From: Chitinophagales bacterium
GTDB lineage: Bacteria; Bacteroidota; Bacteroidia; Chitinophagales; UBA10324
DNA length: 64,000 nucleotides
Direction: 5' to 3'
Assembly (NCBI GenBank): GCA_019694975.1
Contig: JAIBAY010000002.1
Span: 571,252 to 635,251 of the forward strand
Numbering within the stretch: position 1 is the first letter of the stretch; each line of letters starts with the position of its first letter. Shown here piece after piece: positions 43,920-53,632 of the stretch. A program made the position numbers and the translations under genes. Under the pieces are notes generated by a model. The model was not told the origin of the DNA. It was given only the letters and a program-made list of their open reading frames with translations, and ran no database searches.

Positions 43920-43946
43920 TAACTGATAATTCTAATTACTTTACAG

Positions 43947-43979
43947 GAGGCTATCCACAGATGATAGCCTCTTTTTTTT
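43947..43979 (+). terminator. Intrinsic terminator of paralog A
   Basis: Stem GAGGCTATC / GATAGCCTC (43947-43955 with 43963-43971) and a run of eight T. A classic rho-independent terminator. Confidence 0.9.
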
Positions 43980-44174
43980 GCCCCGAATGTTGCGTGACTT
44001 TATAAATGGACTATGTGCCCAAAGCAACCTTGAGAGATGCAGCTAAACTTTCAGATATAATCGCCGGTATTGTAAAAACGATGATCAGGTGTGCAAGGAT
44101 GCCCTGGTATACTTCCTCATAAAACATTTACTTGGCACCATTATAAAGTATTTGCTGAAAACACATGCAGTTTG

Positions 44175-44206
44175 TTTGAATTGCTTTATCTGATTTTTTA
44201 GCTTTG
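44175..44206 (+). promoter_or_regulatory. Bacteroidota promoter of paralog B
   Basis: TTTG (44175-44178), 20-bp spacer, TAGCTTTG (44199-44206): near-perfect match to the TTTG-N19-21-TAnnTTTG consensus. The ATG follows 22 bp later. Confidence 0.7.
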
Positions 44207-44228
44207 TGATTCACCAACCCATCCGTCA

Positions 44229-45050
44229 ATGAAAAAGAACGCTACAGGTTTAAGTAAAAAAATCAAAGCCTATTCTTCCATGGCAGTGTCATTGTTCGCT
44301 GTATCCAATATGGCGAATGCACAGGTTATCTATACTGATATAGATCCTGATTATGCCGGTGCGGAGAATGGAGCAACCTACGACCTCGATCTGAATAATG
44401 ACGGAACCGTAGATTTCAAAATCAACTACACCAGCAACGGACCGAGCTTTAAGCTGCTGATCAATGCCAACAGCAGCAATGCCATCGCAGGTACCTATCT
44501 GAATCCGCCTTACAAATACCCATCGGTACTGGAAGCCAATGCGGAGATCGGCGCTGACTTTCCTTTCACCTGGGTGACAGGTAATTATCAGACACTGGCC
44601 ACCTCAGGATATTTCGGTGCTCCATACGGCTATTGGTTTGGAGCGGTGGATGGCTATATGGGGCTTAGGCTGAAATTGGGAACATCAGACTATTATGGCT
44701 GGCTGCGTATGGATGTGGCAGAAAATGGCCGGTCTTTCCTGGTTAAGGACTATGCTTATGAAAGCACGCCGGGAGATTCCATCCTGGCAGGCAATACCGG
44801 TAATGTTGGTATAGGATCATTCAGTGAATCAATATATAAAATATTTGCAGCGGATCAGCAAGTACATGTTCAGGTGCCACAGCATACCGCAGGAGCGATA
44901 ACCATAACCAACCTGCTTGGCAGCACGGTTATATCAATACCCATAAATGCAACGGAGATGACTATTAATCTTGCAAACCAGCCGGCTGGCATCTACCTCG
45001 TTTCCATTTTTCAAGACGGCGAAACCTATACAAGGAAAATCAGGTTATAG
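44229..45050 (+). CDS. T9SS-sorted secreted protein, paralog B
   Basis: 273 aa, same architecture as the gene at 43107: signal peptide ending NMANAQ, 'VIYTDIDPDYAGAENGATYD' with 'DLDLNNDGTVDFKI', 'MGLRLKLGTSDYYGWLRMDV', and a terminal sorting-like domain ('FAADQQVHVQVPQ ... AGIYLVSIFQDGETYTRKIRL'). The two proteins are about half identical by eye, with the aspartate-rich loop and FAADQQVHVQ kept. The gene has its own promoter and terminator, so the copies are regulated separately. Confidence 0.85.
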   Translation: MKKNATGLSKKIKAYSSMAVSLFAVSNMANAQVIYTDIDPDYAGAENGATYDLDLNNDGTVDFKINYTSNGPSFKLLINANSSNAIAGTYLNPPYKYPSVLEANAEIGADFPFTWVTGNYQTLATSGYFGAPYGYWFGAVDGYMGLRLKLGTSDYYGWLRMDVAENGRSFLVKDYAYESTPGDSILAGNTGNVGIGSFSESIYKIFAADQQVHVQVPQHTAGAITITNLLGSTVISIPINATEMTINLANQPAGIYLVSIFQDGETYTRKIRL

Positions 45051-45071
45051 ATTGCATTATGCACCGGTCAT

Positions 45072-45101
45072 AAAAGCAGCTAAAAAACAGCTGCTTTTTT
45101 T
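45072..45101 (+). terminator. Intrinsic terminator of paralog B
   Basis: Stem AGCAGCT / AGCTGCT (45075-45081 with 45089-45095) followed by T-run; 22 bp after the stop codon. Confidence 0.85.
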
Positions 45102-45311
45102 ATGGAAATAATATCCTGTTCAAGCTTGGTGAATGCAAGATTGAATGACTAATCAGGAAGCGGTTTAAAAGCGCAGCAGGTGCAATGGCGAAGTCGTCGA
45201 TTGCAACACTTTTAAATCATTGCAGTTTACAAACAGTAGTAAGTTTTTCCTCTGAATTTCCTTCACATTTCAGCTGATTATTTTTAACCGGAACACCGAT
45301 TCACCCATTCC

Positions 45312-45350
45312 AAAAAAAAAGCGAGCTGCCTGCAACAGGCAACTCGCTTT
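45312..45350 (-). terminator. Intrinsic terminator of the susD gene
   Basis: On the minus strand: stem GCGAGTTGCCTG / CAGGCAGCTCGC with a small loop, then nine T. It closes the SusC-SusD operon 20 bp after the SusD stop. The stretch 45102-45311 shows nothing else. Confidence 0.88.
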
Positions 45351-45370
45351 CGGATTATTGTAAAAACAAC

Positions 45371-46711
45371 CTATAACACTTCGCTGGCAGGCCTTGGAAA
45401 CTGAACCCACACATCATCGCCCGGACGGTCAATCGGTAATTCGCCAAGCTTATTATACCTTCTCATATCCACCCAACGATGGCCTTCACCAAACAGTGAA
45501 TACCGGCGTTGCTTCAGGATCTCATTAGTAACCTCGTCCTGCGAAGTGCCGCCGGTATAAGGAGAAAGGCCGGCAGCTGCACGAATTATGTTAACCGCAT
45601 CAATTGCAGAACCGGAATTGCCGGTCTGATTTTTAGCTTCAGCATAAATCAGTAACAGCTCTTCATTGCGAATGATGCAAACCGGATCTGTATTGGACTT
45701 GTAAACCCATACATCGTAGTCACTGGTCAGATCATCAGCAAAAGCCGGTGCATCTCTCAGCACTGTCTTAGATGCCACCCTTGCATCGCCGGCTTCCGCA
45801 TCCGTTATAAAGGAAGGCTGCGCGCATCTTGCATTGGAACCCGGCGAAGAATTTAGTGGAGTAAATGCATCATTTAGCAGGTCACCACCGGAAGTTGAAT
45901 ACACCATGTACACGCCCGTAGCGAGTTCACCTGACATGTCAAAAAATGATTCATTGAGTAATCCTTCAACATTAGTAAAATCGCCCTTATAAAGTGTAAC
46001 CCTTGCGGCCAGTGCACGGTTAAACTTTGCAAAAGTTTCGGGTGTATCAAAACCAGTGAAGCCGCTTGTCAAAACAAAACGGAATACATCACCGGCATTG
46101 GTCAGATCATTATAACCTTCATCCAGCAGTTCCAGGATACCCTGAAGAGATGCATCATAACTTAAGAACGGACCGGGATTATCGGGATCTTCCACATCTA
46201 CCCTGATACCATTCTGGTATTGCATATTCAGCGAATTCAGCATCTGCTGTGCCTGCATCGTTTTGGCAAAACCGAGGTAACCATTTTTCTCCTCATCAGT
46301 GATTGCAGCTGAAGTGTTTGCAATGGCATGGCGAAGAATCCATCCATTCCTTACAACGCGGTACTGATCGGCCCAGGGATTGGTGGTGTAAAAAGTATTC
46401 GGATCAAGCACCGAAGCTTCCTTTCCCAACAAGTCGGAGGTGAAGCGTGGATCTGAACCTGAATAACGATAGTAATCACGACCAATCACCGACACATCAT
46501 CCAGGTAGGTATCGAAACGGTTACGCATACCGGAAAGCATGCCTGTTACAAGGTTGTTTAATTCATCAACCGTTGCATTGGCTTCAATGCCTTCCAGTGA
46601 AGGATTATTCGGGTCAACCTGCTCATCAATTTTGCAAGAGCTGAAACCCGCCACTAACATGACAACGACCATGGTGTTGAACATGTGTGATTTGATATGA
46701 TTGAATTTCAT
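45371..46711 (-). CDS. SusD/RagB family nutrient-binding lipoprotein
   Basis: 446 aa; lipobox FSSC (Cys26). SusD-like sequence: 'DEQVDPNNPSLEGIEANATV', TPR helices, 'RNEELLLIYAEAKNQTGNS' with 'AIDAVNIIRAAAGLSPYTG', and 'ILKQRRYSLFGEGHRWVDMR', the conserved SusD C-terminal part. It caps the TonB-dependent SusC partner upstream (20-bp gap) and captures a substrate at the cell surface. It is shorter than many SusD proteins. No glycan enzyme or sensor gene is near, so the substrate is unknown. Confidence 0.93.
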   Translation of the reverse strand: MKFNHIKSHMFNTMVVVMLVAGFSSCKIDEQVDPNNPSLEGIEANATVDELNNLVTGMLSGMRNRFDTYLDDVSVIGRDYYRYSGSDPRFTSDLLGKEASVLDPNTFYTTNPWADQYRVVRNGWILRHAIANTSAAITDEEKNGYLGFAKTMQAQQMLNSLNMQYQNGIRVDVEDPDNPGPFLSYDASLQGILELLDEGYNDLTNAGDVFRFVLTSGFTGFDTPETFAKFNRALAARVTLYKGDFTNVEGLLNESFFDMSGELATGVYMVYSTSGGDLLNDAFTPLNSSPGSNARCAQPSFITDAEAGDARVASKTVLRDAPAFADDLTSDYDVWVYKSNTDPVCIIRNEELLLIYAEAKNQTGNSGSAIDAVNIIRAAAGLSPYTGGTSQDEVTNEILKQRRYSLFGEGHRWVDMRRYNKLGELPIDRPGDDVWVQFPRPASEVL

Positions 46712-46731
46712 GTGCTGAAATTTTTTACTGT

Positions 46732-49728
46732 TTAGAAATTAACGGTTACTGAAGCATAGAATCTCTTGGCAGAAGGGAATGGATTCACTTCCACACCGCT
46801 TGAAATTCCATTTCTTCCGAAGTTGGATACTTCCGGGTCGTAGCTCCTGTATTTAAAGAAGTTCAGCGCATTGTAAGCCGACAGTCCCACTTTTACCGAT
46901 TGAATGGTATTATTGGTCTTGTTGCTCAGATCGCCGAAAGTGTAATACAATCCTGCTTCGCGCAGCCTAACATAACTGGCATCCTGTACAAAAACTTCAG
47001 CCGATGTGCCGAGCAGGCCCAGACGGTATGGTCCATTTGGCGTCACGCCTGCCGGATCAAGATCCACATCGTCAAAATCAGGACTTGTACCAAAAATATC
47101 GGTCAGCAGTGTAGTCAGGTTGATGTTGTCGCCTCCTTGCTTCCAGTGCAGTACAAATGCGAGTTCCCAGTTTTTCCAGTGCAGGTTTTCATTGAAAGAA
47201 ACCTGGAAGTCAGGTTCTGCATCTCCCCAAACAACAAGTCCGTTATCCGATGTGTCTTTGCCCTCCGGATCTCCAATTCCCACAATTTGAGTAGCACTTG
47301 CTCCTTGCTGAATATAAAATGTGCCGAGCGTAGCGCCAAACGATCCTACCGCGTATGACGGAATGTCGAGGCGGGTGATCTCTGATTTGTTAAACCAGAA
47401 GTTGGTCTGGTTAAACCAGCTGAAGTTTTCCTTCTTGATGATGTCAACGCCTATGCCTAATTCAAGCCCTTTGTTTCTCAGCTCTGCTGCATTGGTAACC
47501 TTGGTGGTAAATCCGGTTGAGGAAGGCACCTGTGAAACGAGCAGCAAATCCGAAACATTCTTGATGTAATAAGTTGCTTCCACCGTGATACGACTGTCCA
47601 GGAATCCCATATCCGTACCGAATTCCAGTTCACTCTGGCGTTCCGGACCAACATCGCTGTTACCCTGGGTCGTATTGATCAGAGAGCCTGCTGTACCTTC
47701 AATGATCGTGCTGCCCAATGAAGTGAAGGCCGAGCCGAAGGGAGCAAAGTTACCCGACTGACCATAGGCTATACGCAGTTTAAACTGATTCATGTTTTCA
47801 GCATTCCAGAATGCAAACTCCGACAGGTTTAATGCTGCCGATGCTTTCGGATAGTAATAAACCTTATTCACGTCTCCGTTATTCGACGATTTATCGCCGC
47901 GCAAACCGGCAGTTAATATCACTTTATCATTCAGATTAAATTCAACCTGGCCAAAGCCGCCAAGATCCAGTTGCTTGCTCCTGAACTGATACATATCAAC
48001 AGCGCCGGCCTGGCTTACATTGGTTTGTGCACCGATCAGTTGTGTTGCAGAGGCAATAATGGTGTTACGGTCGAAACTTTCGCGCGTCAACCCCGCCTGT
48101 GCGCGCACGTTAAAGCCGGCAGATGCCGGAAAGAAGGAATACACCAGGAAGGCAGATTCATTATCATTGAAACTCGTCGTAGTTCCTTGTATAGATGCTC
48201 CATTGGTACCATTGCCATTCTTTTCAAACTGCAGCTCTTTAGGAAATATAGCTGTGGTTTTAAAGGTATAAGCATCCAATCCGGCATTCATAATCAATTT
48301 CAGGGAATGACGTTCATTGCTGACAATCTTGGTCGTGAGGTTACCACCACCGATAAAGCGGTCTACAGCTTCATTATTCGTCATCAGATCGCGGGTCTGT
48401 AAAAAATTAGCAGCACTGTATGGATTATCAGGATAGTTACCTTCTGCATCCGCCTGCAGTTGCGCCCATGCCGGAGTGCCGGCAAAAGAGATACCCATCG
48501 TGGTGCTGGTATTGTCATTGTTGAAGTATCCGCGATCGGCAGAGCTCTTGATATAATTCGTGCTTACTGCCAGGTCAATACGCTGACTTACCTTATGATC
48601 AAGATTCAGGCGGACACTGGTTTTGTTGTAACCGGTATTTTCCACAATTCCGTCTTCCGCTTTATGGGCTATGCTGGCATAAAACGAAGATCTGTCAGTG
48701 GCATTGGCAAATGACAGCCTGGTATCAGATAAGAAACCAACGTTACCATACAACTCATTTTCATAATCGTGCAGTGTACCGGTTGCTTCCGCATCGAGGA
48801 AATTCTGCACTTCACCTTCGCCAAAACTACCGGCTACCTTGTCTGCATCCCATTGACGTGTACCCTGAGGATTCAACATGTTCTGAAAGCCTATAGATTG
48901 TGAGAACTCCACGTTGGCATGGTCATGAATGGATGATTTGCCTCTCTTTGTTGTAATAATCACCACACCGGAAGAAGCTCTTGATCCATAGATGGCTGCC
49001 GCGGATGCGCCTTTAAGAATTTCAATGGATTCAATATCCCCCGGATCAATGTCCGCGATGCGGTTGGAAGGATTATCCTGATCAAATTGCGCCGCATTTC
49101 CTCCGCCTGCAGCATTCGAAACAAGATTCAGCCCTGCGGCAATGGAAGAGTTGTCGACGTAAATGCCATCGACAATAAATAATGGTTGTGCCGGAGCATT
49201 AATAGAAGTGATACCACGCATACGAATGCCGATACCACCACCGGGAGCACCAGAACTCTGTGTAATCTGAGCCCCGGTGAATTTACCATAAATGGCACCG
49301 TCAAGGGTGGATTGCGTGGTAATTCCATTCAATTGCTTGGCATTGATAGATGCCACTGCATTCGCCGAATTGGTTCGTTTCACGCTCGTTGCCAAACCCG
49401 ATACAATTACCTCATCGAGCTCCGTATTGGTTTCTTCAAGCGTCACATTGACCGTGCCCGCTGAAGACACAGATTTTTCCTGTGTCCGGTAACCCAGGTA
49501 AGAGTATACCAAGGTGGCGGAAGCGCCTGATACACGGATGGTATAATACCCGTTTTCATCAGTTACTGCACCCGTGTTGGTATTTTTAACGGAAACGGTA
49601 ACCCCAATGAGCTGTTCGCCCTTATCGCTGGTTACGGTGCCGTTGACATCAAACTGTGCAAATACCGCATTACAAAACGCAGGTATTGCAATCAGTGTGA
49701 CGCATAACTTGTACATAATCTGTTTCAT
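46732..49728 (-). CDS. SusC/RagA family TonB-dependent outer-membrane transporter
   Basis: 998 aa, first gene of the SusC-SusD pair. Signal peptide (1-24, AVFAQ), a carboxypeptidase-regulatory-like domain (about 27-105: GEQLIGVTVSVKNTNTGAV), the plug (about 115-245: 'GAAGGNAAQFDQDNPSNRIA', 'IESIEILKGASAAAIYGSRA' and 'SGVVIITTKRGK') and the C-terminal 22-strand barrel ending 'FYASVTVNF'. Pumps substrate captured by SusD into the periplasm. Confidence 0.95.
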   Translation of the reverse strand: MKQIMYKLCVTLIAIPAFCNAVFAQFDVNGTVTSDKGEQLIGVTVSVKNTNTGAVTDENGYYTIRVSGASATLVYSYLGYRTQEKSVSSAGTVNVTLEETNTELDEVIVSGLATSVKRTNSANAVASINAKQLNGITTQSTLDGAIYGKFTGAQITQSSGAPGGGIGIRMRGITSINAPAQPLFIVDGIYVDNSSIAAGLNLVSNAAGGGNAAQFDQDNPSNRIADIDPGDIESIEILKGASAAAIYGSRASSGVVIITTKRGKSSIHDHANVEFSQSIGFQNMLNPQGTRQWDADKVAGSFGEGEVQNFLDAEATGTLHDYENELYGNVGFLSDTRLSFANATDRSSFYASIAHKAEDGIVENTGYNKTSVRLNLDHKVSQRIDLAVSTNYIKSSADRGYFNNDNTSTTMGISFAGTPAWAQLQADAEGNYPDNPYSAANFLQTRDLMTNNEAVDRFIGGGNLTTKIVSNERHSLKLIMNAGLDAYTFKTTAIFPKELQFEKNGNGTNGASIQGTTTSFNDNESAFLVYSFFPASAGFNVRAQAGLTRESFDRNTIIASATQLIGAQTNVSQAGAVDMYQFRSKQLDLGGFGQVEFNLNDKVILTAGLRGDKSSNNGDVNKVYYYPKASAALNLSEFAFWNAENMNQFKLRIAYGQSGNFAPFGSAFTSLGSTIIEGTAGSLINTTQGNSDVGPERQSELEFGTDMGFLDSRITVEATYYIKNVSDLLLVSQVPSSTGFTTKVTNAAELRNKGLELGIGVDIIKKENFSWFNQTNFWFNKSEITRLDIPSYAVGSFGATLGTFYIQQGASATQIVGIGDPEGKDTSDNGLVVWGDAEPDFQVSFNENLHWKNWELAFVLHWKQGGDNINLTTLLTDIFGTSPDFDDVDLDPAGVTPNGPYRLGLLGTSAEVFVQDASYVRLREAGLYYTFGDLSNKTNNTIQSVKVGLSAYNALNFFKYRSYDPEVSNFGRNGISSGVEVNPFPSAKRFYASVTVNF

Positions 49729-49940
49729 GCGCGTTTGGTTTTAGTGTAACAATTGTAGTGAAATTTTTATTGATTTGTACCCGTCACTATTAAAAGATAT
49801 ATACAATGATTTTTTGAAAGTATGCTGAAAAGGGCAATTGACAAGATGTTCAGTATTCATTCACTTAATTTATTATACAGCAATGCTACAGGTCTATAAA
49901 CTTGCTGCATCATAATTAATCTCAACGCAATCAGCGGTTC

Positions 49941-50411
49941 ATGCAGGATCAAAAAACAAGTCCGGAAAAATTCACCATCAGGGTGTACGGCATTCTGATA
50001 GATGTAGCCAAAGGCATTCTGGTTGCAGATGAGATTCAACGTGGGCTTCGCATTACAAAATTCCCGGGAGGCGGGCTCGAGCACGGTGAAGGTACAAGGG
50101 ATTGCCTCGTGCGTGAATGGATGGAAGAACTTAATCAGCGCATCAGGGTCACCAACCATCTGTATACCACAGACTTCTTTCAGCCTTCATCATTTGATCC
50201 GCGGCAGCAGGTTATCAGTATCTATTATCTGGTGGAAGAACTGGAGCAAACCACTATCCGTATAGCAAGCCGCCCATTCGATTTTGATGAAGTGAAGGAA
50301 GATGCTCAATCTTTCCGATGGATTTCTTTTAAAGAATTTCATCCGGACATGCTGACGTTGCCGATTGACAGGATCGCAGGACAAATTATCCAGCAGCAAT
50401 GGTGCCTGTAG
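49941..50411 (+). CDS. Nudix hydrolase
   Basis: 156 aa. The Nudix box reads G-G-L-E-H-G-E-G-T-R-D-C-L-V-R-E-W-M-E-E (residues about 46-65), giving the catalytic REWMEE; the normally next Gly is Asn (EELNQ). This minor change does not remove any metal ligand. It removes a nucleoside diphosphate linked to an unknown group. It is divergent from the SusC gene and lies upstream of the TonB-dependent receptor but shows no clear link to either. Confidence 0.9.
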   Translation: MQDQKTSPEKFTIRVYGILIDVAKGILVADEIQRGLRITKFPGGGLEHGEGTRDCLVREWMEELNQRIRVTNHLYTTDFFQPSSFDPRQQVISIYYLVEELEQTTIRIASRPFDFDEVKEDAQSFRWISFKEFHPDMLTLPIDRIAGQIIQQQWCL

Positions 50412-50664
50412 TGCCGGCTAATCTCCGGCTGCAGTACGCTGCTGTTTATTAATTAGCTGAAAAACCGTTACTGAAAATTTATTTCATTTGAATATTGGTA
50501 ATTGATGTCCATCAGGATGAATGTCCGTCGCAGGCTGACTAAGGCCAGGTGCATGCTTTCATGAAAAGCCATGTTGAAAAACCTGTTATCAAAAAACTGC
50601 CGACAGCAATATTTATTGCAATTAAAACCCATACATTACTCACCCATCAAAAAAATAAGCACTC

Positions 50665-53268
50665 ATGAAAAAACTATTTCTTCTCCTGGTTGCCCTGGTT
50701 TTTTGCCATTTCATGGTAATGGCGCAGTCGAATATCACCGGAAAAATCACCGATAAGAACAAGGAAGTTCTGATTGGTGTAACCGTTGCTGAAAAAGGCA
50801 CAACCAATGGCGACTACACTGATGAAAATGGTAATTACAGCATTACCGTAAAAAAACTGCCGGCAGCTTTGGTATTCAGTTACATTGGTTATGTGACACA
50901 GGAAATTACTGTAACCGGTGCCACTAATCTTGATGTTATCATGAATGATGCTGCCACAGAACTGGCCGCTATTGAAGTGGTCGGCAGCCGTTCACTGAAC
51001 CGTTCTATCACGAACACGCCAGTTCCGATTGATTACATTGACATTCAAAAAATCTCCAACAGTATGGGCCAGCTCGATGTCAATCAGTTGCTCCATTACC
51101 TTGCTCCTTCCTTTAATGCCAATAAGCAGTCCGGATCGGATGGTGCCGATCACACCGATCCTGCAACATTGCGCGGATTAGGACCTGACCAAACGCTCGT
51201 GCTCATTAACGGTAAACGACAGCATCAGTCTTCGCTCATCAATATTTACGGAACACGCGGACGTGGCAATACTGGAACTGACCTGGACGCTATTCCAATA
51301 TCATCGATTGATCATATAGAAATTTTGCGCGACGGTGCGTCGGCGCAATACGGCTCTGATGCCATAGCCGGTGTCATTAATATTGTACTGAAAAAATCAA
51401 CCGGTGAGTTTACCGGCAATGTGAATGCAGGTACCAATCTCGCTCAATACCGTTTTGATGATAAAAATTTTGATGGCGGAAAAGTGACACTGGGTGCCAA
51501 CTATGGTTTCGCATTAGCCAAAAAAGGATACCTCAACCTTTCGGCAGATTATCTCAACAGCGGACATACTAACCGCGCCAATATTCCCGCCGACTGGTAC
51601 CCGGGGAATACCGATGTCAGAAATGAGTTTGGCCAGGCAGCAGCGCAGGGGGCCGGATTTATGGTGAACTTCGAACTTCCGCTGAGTGACAGAACCGATG
51701 TCTACGCATTTGGAGGCTATAACTACCGCAAGACCGATGCTTATGCTTTCACCCGTGTTGCCGATGATGCACGCAACGTCATCAGCATTTATCCGGATGG
51801 CTTTGATCCCATTATCCAGTCAAAAATCGGAGACCTTACTTCAGCAGCAGGCATCCGCACCATGTTTGGCGAATGGAAATTTGACCTGAGTGATGCATAC
51901 GGATCCAATAAGTTTCATTTTTTCGGCGATCATACATTAAACGCATCTCTTGAAGGTAGCTCGCCTACCTCCTTTGATGACGGAGGCACACAGCTTTCGC
52001 AGAATACACTTACACTGGATGCAAGCCGTTACTATAAGGATGTCATGAGCGGTTTCAATCTTGCTTTCGGTGCTGAATTCAGGACAGAGAATTACCAGAT
52101 CTTCGCCGGTGAAGAAGGTTCATGGCAAACCTATGGCCCAGTAATCTTCTCGATAGATTCCGAAACCGGTGACACCACCTTCAGGCCGGGCGGCTCACAG
52201 GGTTTTCCCGGGTTCAGGCCGGCCAATGAAGTGAATGAGAACCGTAATAATATCGGCGGGTATGCAGACGCTGAACTGGACATCACGGATGACTTTATGA
52301 TTGACGTCGCATTACGTGCTGAAAATTACAGCGATTTCGGTGCTACCATAAACGGGAAACTTGCCGCACGATATGCCATCAGCAACAATTTCTCATTGCG
52401 AGGTTCTGCGAGCACCGGCTTCAGGGCTCCGTCACTTGCACAGGTGTATTTCAACCAGACATTTACGAATGTGCAGAACGGAAAAATTTTTGATGCAGTA
52501 ATTGCCAATAATGTTGATCCGATTACTGTGGCCCTTGGTATTCCACCATTAAAAGAAGAAACGGCCTTCACGGGAAGCCTTGGATTCACTGCCGGCAACG
52601 GTAAAGGATTTACCGCAACCGTAGATGGTTATTATGTTCAGATCAAAGACCGTATCGTGCTCACCGGTCAGTTTGACAACAGCGATCCTATCATTGGCCC
52701 AACACTCGACGCACTCAACGTCACGGCAGCACAGTTTTTCACGAATGCAGTGAATACCACAACGCTTGGCCTGGATGTGGTGCTGAACTATTTCCTTCAC
52801 CTGAATAACAACGATCACCTGACATTCTCACTCGTTGGCAATATCAACAATATGAAGGTTGATGCGGTAAATACTACCGGATTGCTGGAAGGAAAACAGG
52901 ATTCCTACTTTGGACCGCGCGACAGCGCCTTCCTCGTTAATTCAGCTCCTCCTTCCAAATTTAACCTCGGAGTTGCCTACGATCACAAGCGATTCAGCGC
53001 CAACCTGCACATCAACGAATGGGCGCCGCTCACTTTTTATGATTATGATCCCAAGCCTTATACCTACGACATGAAGTTTACGGTAGATCTGACACTGGGA
53101 TATAACATTACCGATAATATTGCATTGAACATTGGTGGAGTCAACTTATTTAATACGTATCCCGATTACTACGACCCGTATCAGACAGAAACCGGCGGAG
53201 CATGGGATGCAGTGCAAATGGGTTTTGACGGTACCTTCCTTTTCGCAAAAGTCGGCTTGAAGTTTTAG
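50665..53268 (+). CDS. TonB-dependent receptor with carboxypeptidase-like N-domain
   Basis: 867 aa. Signal peptide 1-20 (VMAQ), a carboxypeptidase-regulatory-like domain (about 23-95: 'NKEVLIGVTVAEKGTTNG'), plug (about 105-225: 'LRGLGPDQTLVLINGKRQHQ', 'IEILRDGASAQYGSDAIAGV') and a C-terminal barrel ending 'LFAKVGLKF'. The 'AQYGSDAIAGVINIVLKK' loop is like siderophore/iron-complex receptors. It has no SusD partner here. Substrate unknown. Confidence 0.93.
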   Translation: MKKLFLLLVALVFCHFMVMAQSNITGKITDKNKEVLIGVTVAEKGTTNGDYTDENGNYSITVKKLPAALVFSYIGYVTQEITVTGATNLDVIMNDAATELAAIEVVGSRSLNRSITNTPVPIDYIDIQKISNSMGQLDVNQLLHYLAPSFNANKQSGSDGADHTDPATLRGLGPDQTLVLINGKRQHQSSLINIYGTRGRGNTGTDLDAIPISSIDHIEILRDGASAQYGSDAIAGVINIVLKKSTGEFTGNVNAGTNLAQYRFDDKNFDGGKVTLGANYGFALAKKGYLNLSADYLNSGHTNRANIPADWYPGNTDVRNEFGQAAAQGAGFMVNFELPLSDRTDVYAFGGYNYRKTDAYAFTRVADDARNVISIYPDGFDPIIQSKIGDLTSAAGIRTMFGEWKFDLSDAYGSNKFHFFGDHTLNASLEGSSPTSFDDGGTQLSQNTLTLDASRYYKDVMSGFNLAFGAEFRTENYQIFAGEEGSWQTYGPVIFSIDSETGDTTFRPGGSQGFPGFRPANEVNENRNNIGGYADAELDITDDFMIDVALRAENYSDFGATINGKLAARYAISNNFSLRGSASTGFRAPSLAQVYFNQTFTNVQNGKIFDAVIANNVDPITVALGIPPLKEETAFTGSLGFTAGNGKGFTATVDGYYVQIKDRIVLTGQFDNSDPIIGPTLDALNVTAAQFFTNAVNTTTLGLDVVLNYFLHLNNNDHLTFSLVGNINNMKVDAVNTTGLLEGKQDSYFGPRDSAFLVNSAPPSKFNLGVAYDHKRFSANLHINEWAPLTFYDYDPKPYTYDMKFTVDLTLGYNITDNIALNIGGVNLFNTYPDYYDPYQTETGGAWDAVQMGFDGTFLFAKVGLKF

Positions 53269-53286
53269 ATAGGTTTTTGGGCGTTA

Positions 53287-53337
53287 ACCGGCCTGTAATC
53301 ATCGCGGAGTTTACTGCTCCGCTGATTGCAGGCCGGT
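53287..53337 (+). terminator. Two-tier hairpin after the TonB receptor gene
   Basis: Outer stem ACCGGCCTGTAATCA / TGATTGCAGGCCGGT (53287-53301 with 53323-53337) encloses an inner stem GCGGAG...CTCCGC. No T-run follows, so this is a strong structure that may stop transcription, protect the 3' end, or both. Confidence 0.5.
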
Positions 53338-53575
53338 GTATTTATGGGTCAATCCAATTTGTATTTGTCCTGCGTTCAACCGTTGGCTGCAATCTGTTTC
53401 CATATTGTGCATGCCACCTGCAGAACGGATTCCTGAACAAAAAAATACCTCTCCGGATGGAATAACAGCCAAATCAATAATGCGTGATTGATCGCTGTCA
53501 TGGCCAGTTAGCACGAAAGGCTTCATCCTGTGAATAACTTTCAATCCGATATCGCTAATGACACCTCCATAATTG

Positions 53576-53583
53576 TACCTTTG
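53576..53583 (+). promoter_or_regulatory. -7 box of parA
   Basis: TACCTTTG followed by G, an exact TAnnTTTG match, 49 bp before the parA ATG. Same sequence as the etfB box. No clear -33 TTTG. Confidence 0.45.
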
Positions 53584-53632
53584 GCAATAGGCCACCCGTA
53601 AAGGAAAATCGGGCGGATGAAACATCCTGAAC

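Larger units (their letters stand above)
53269..53632. other. 364-bp region upstream of parA
   Basis: Besides the hairpin (53287-53337) and the -7 box (53576-53583), no gene is supported. A 115-codon minus-strand frame across this region and the parA start has no motif and is probably a shadow. Confidence 0.5.
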
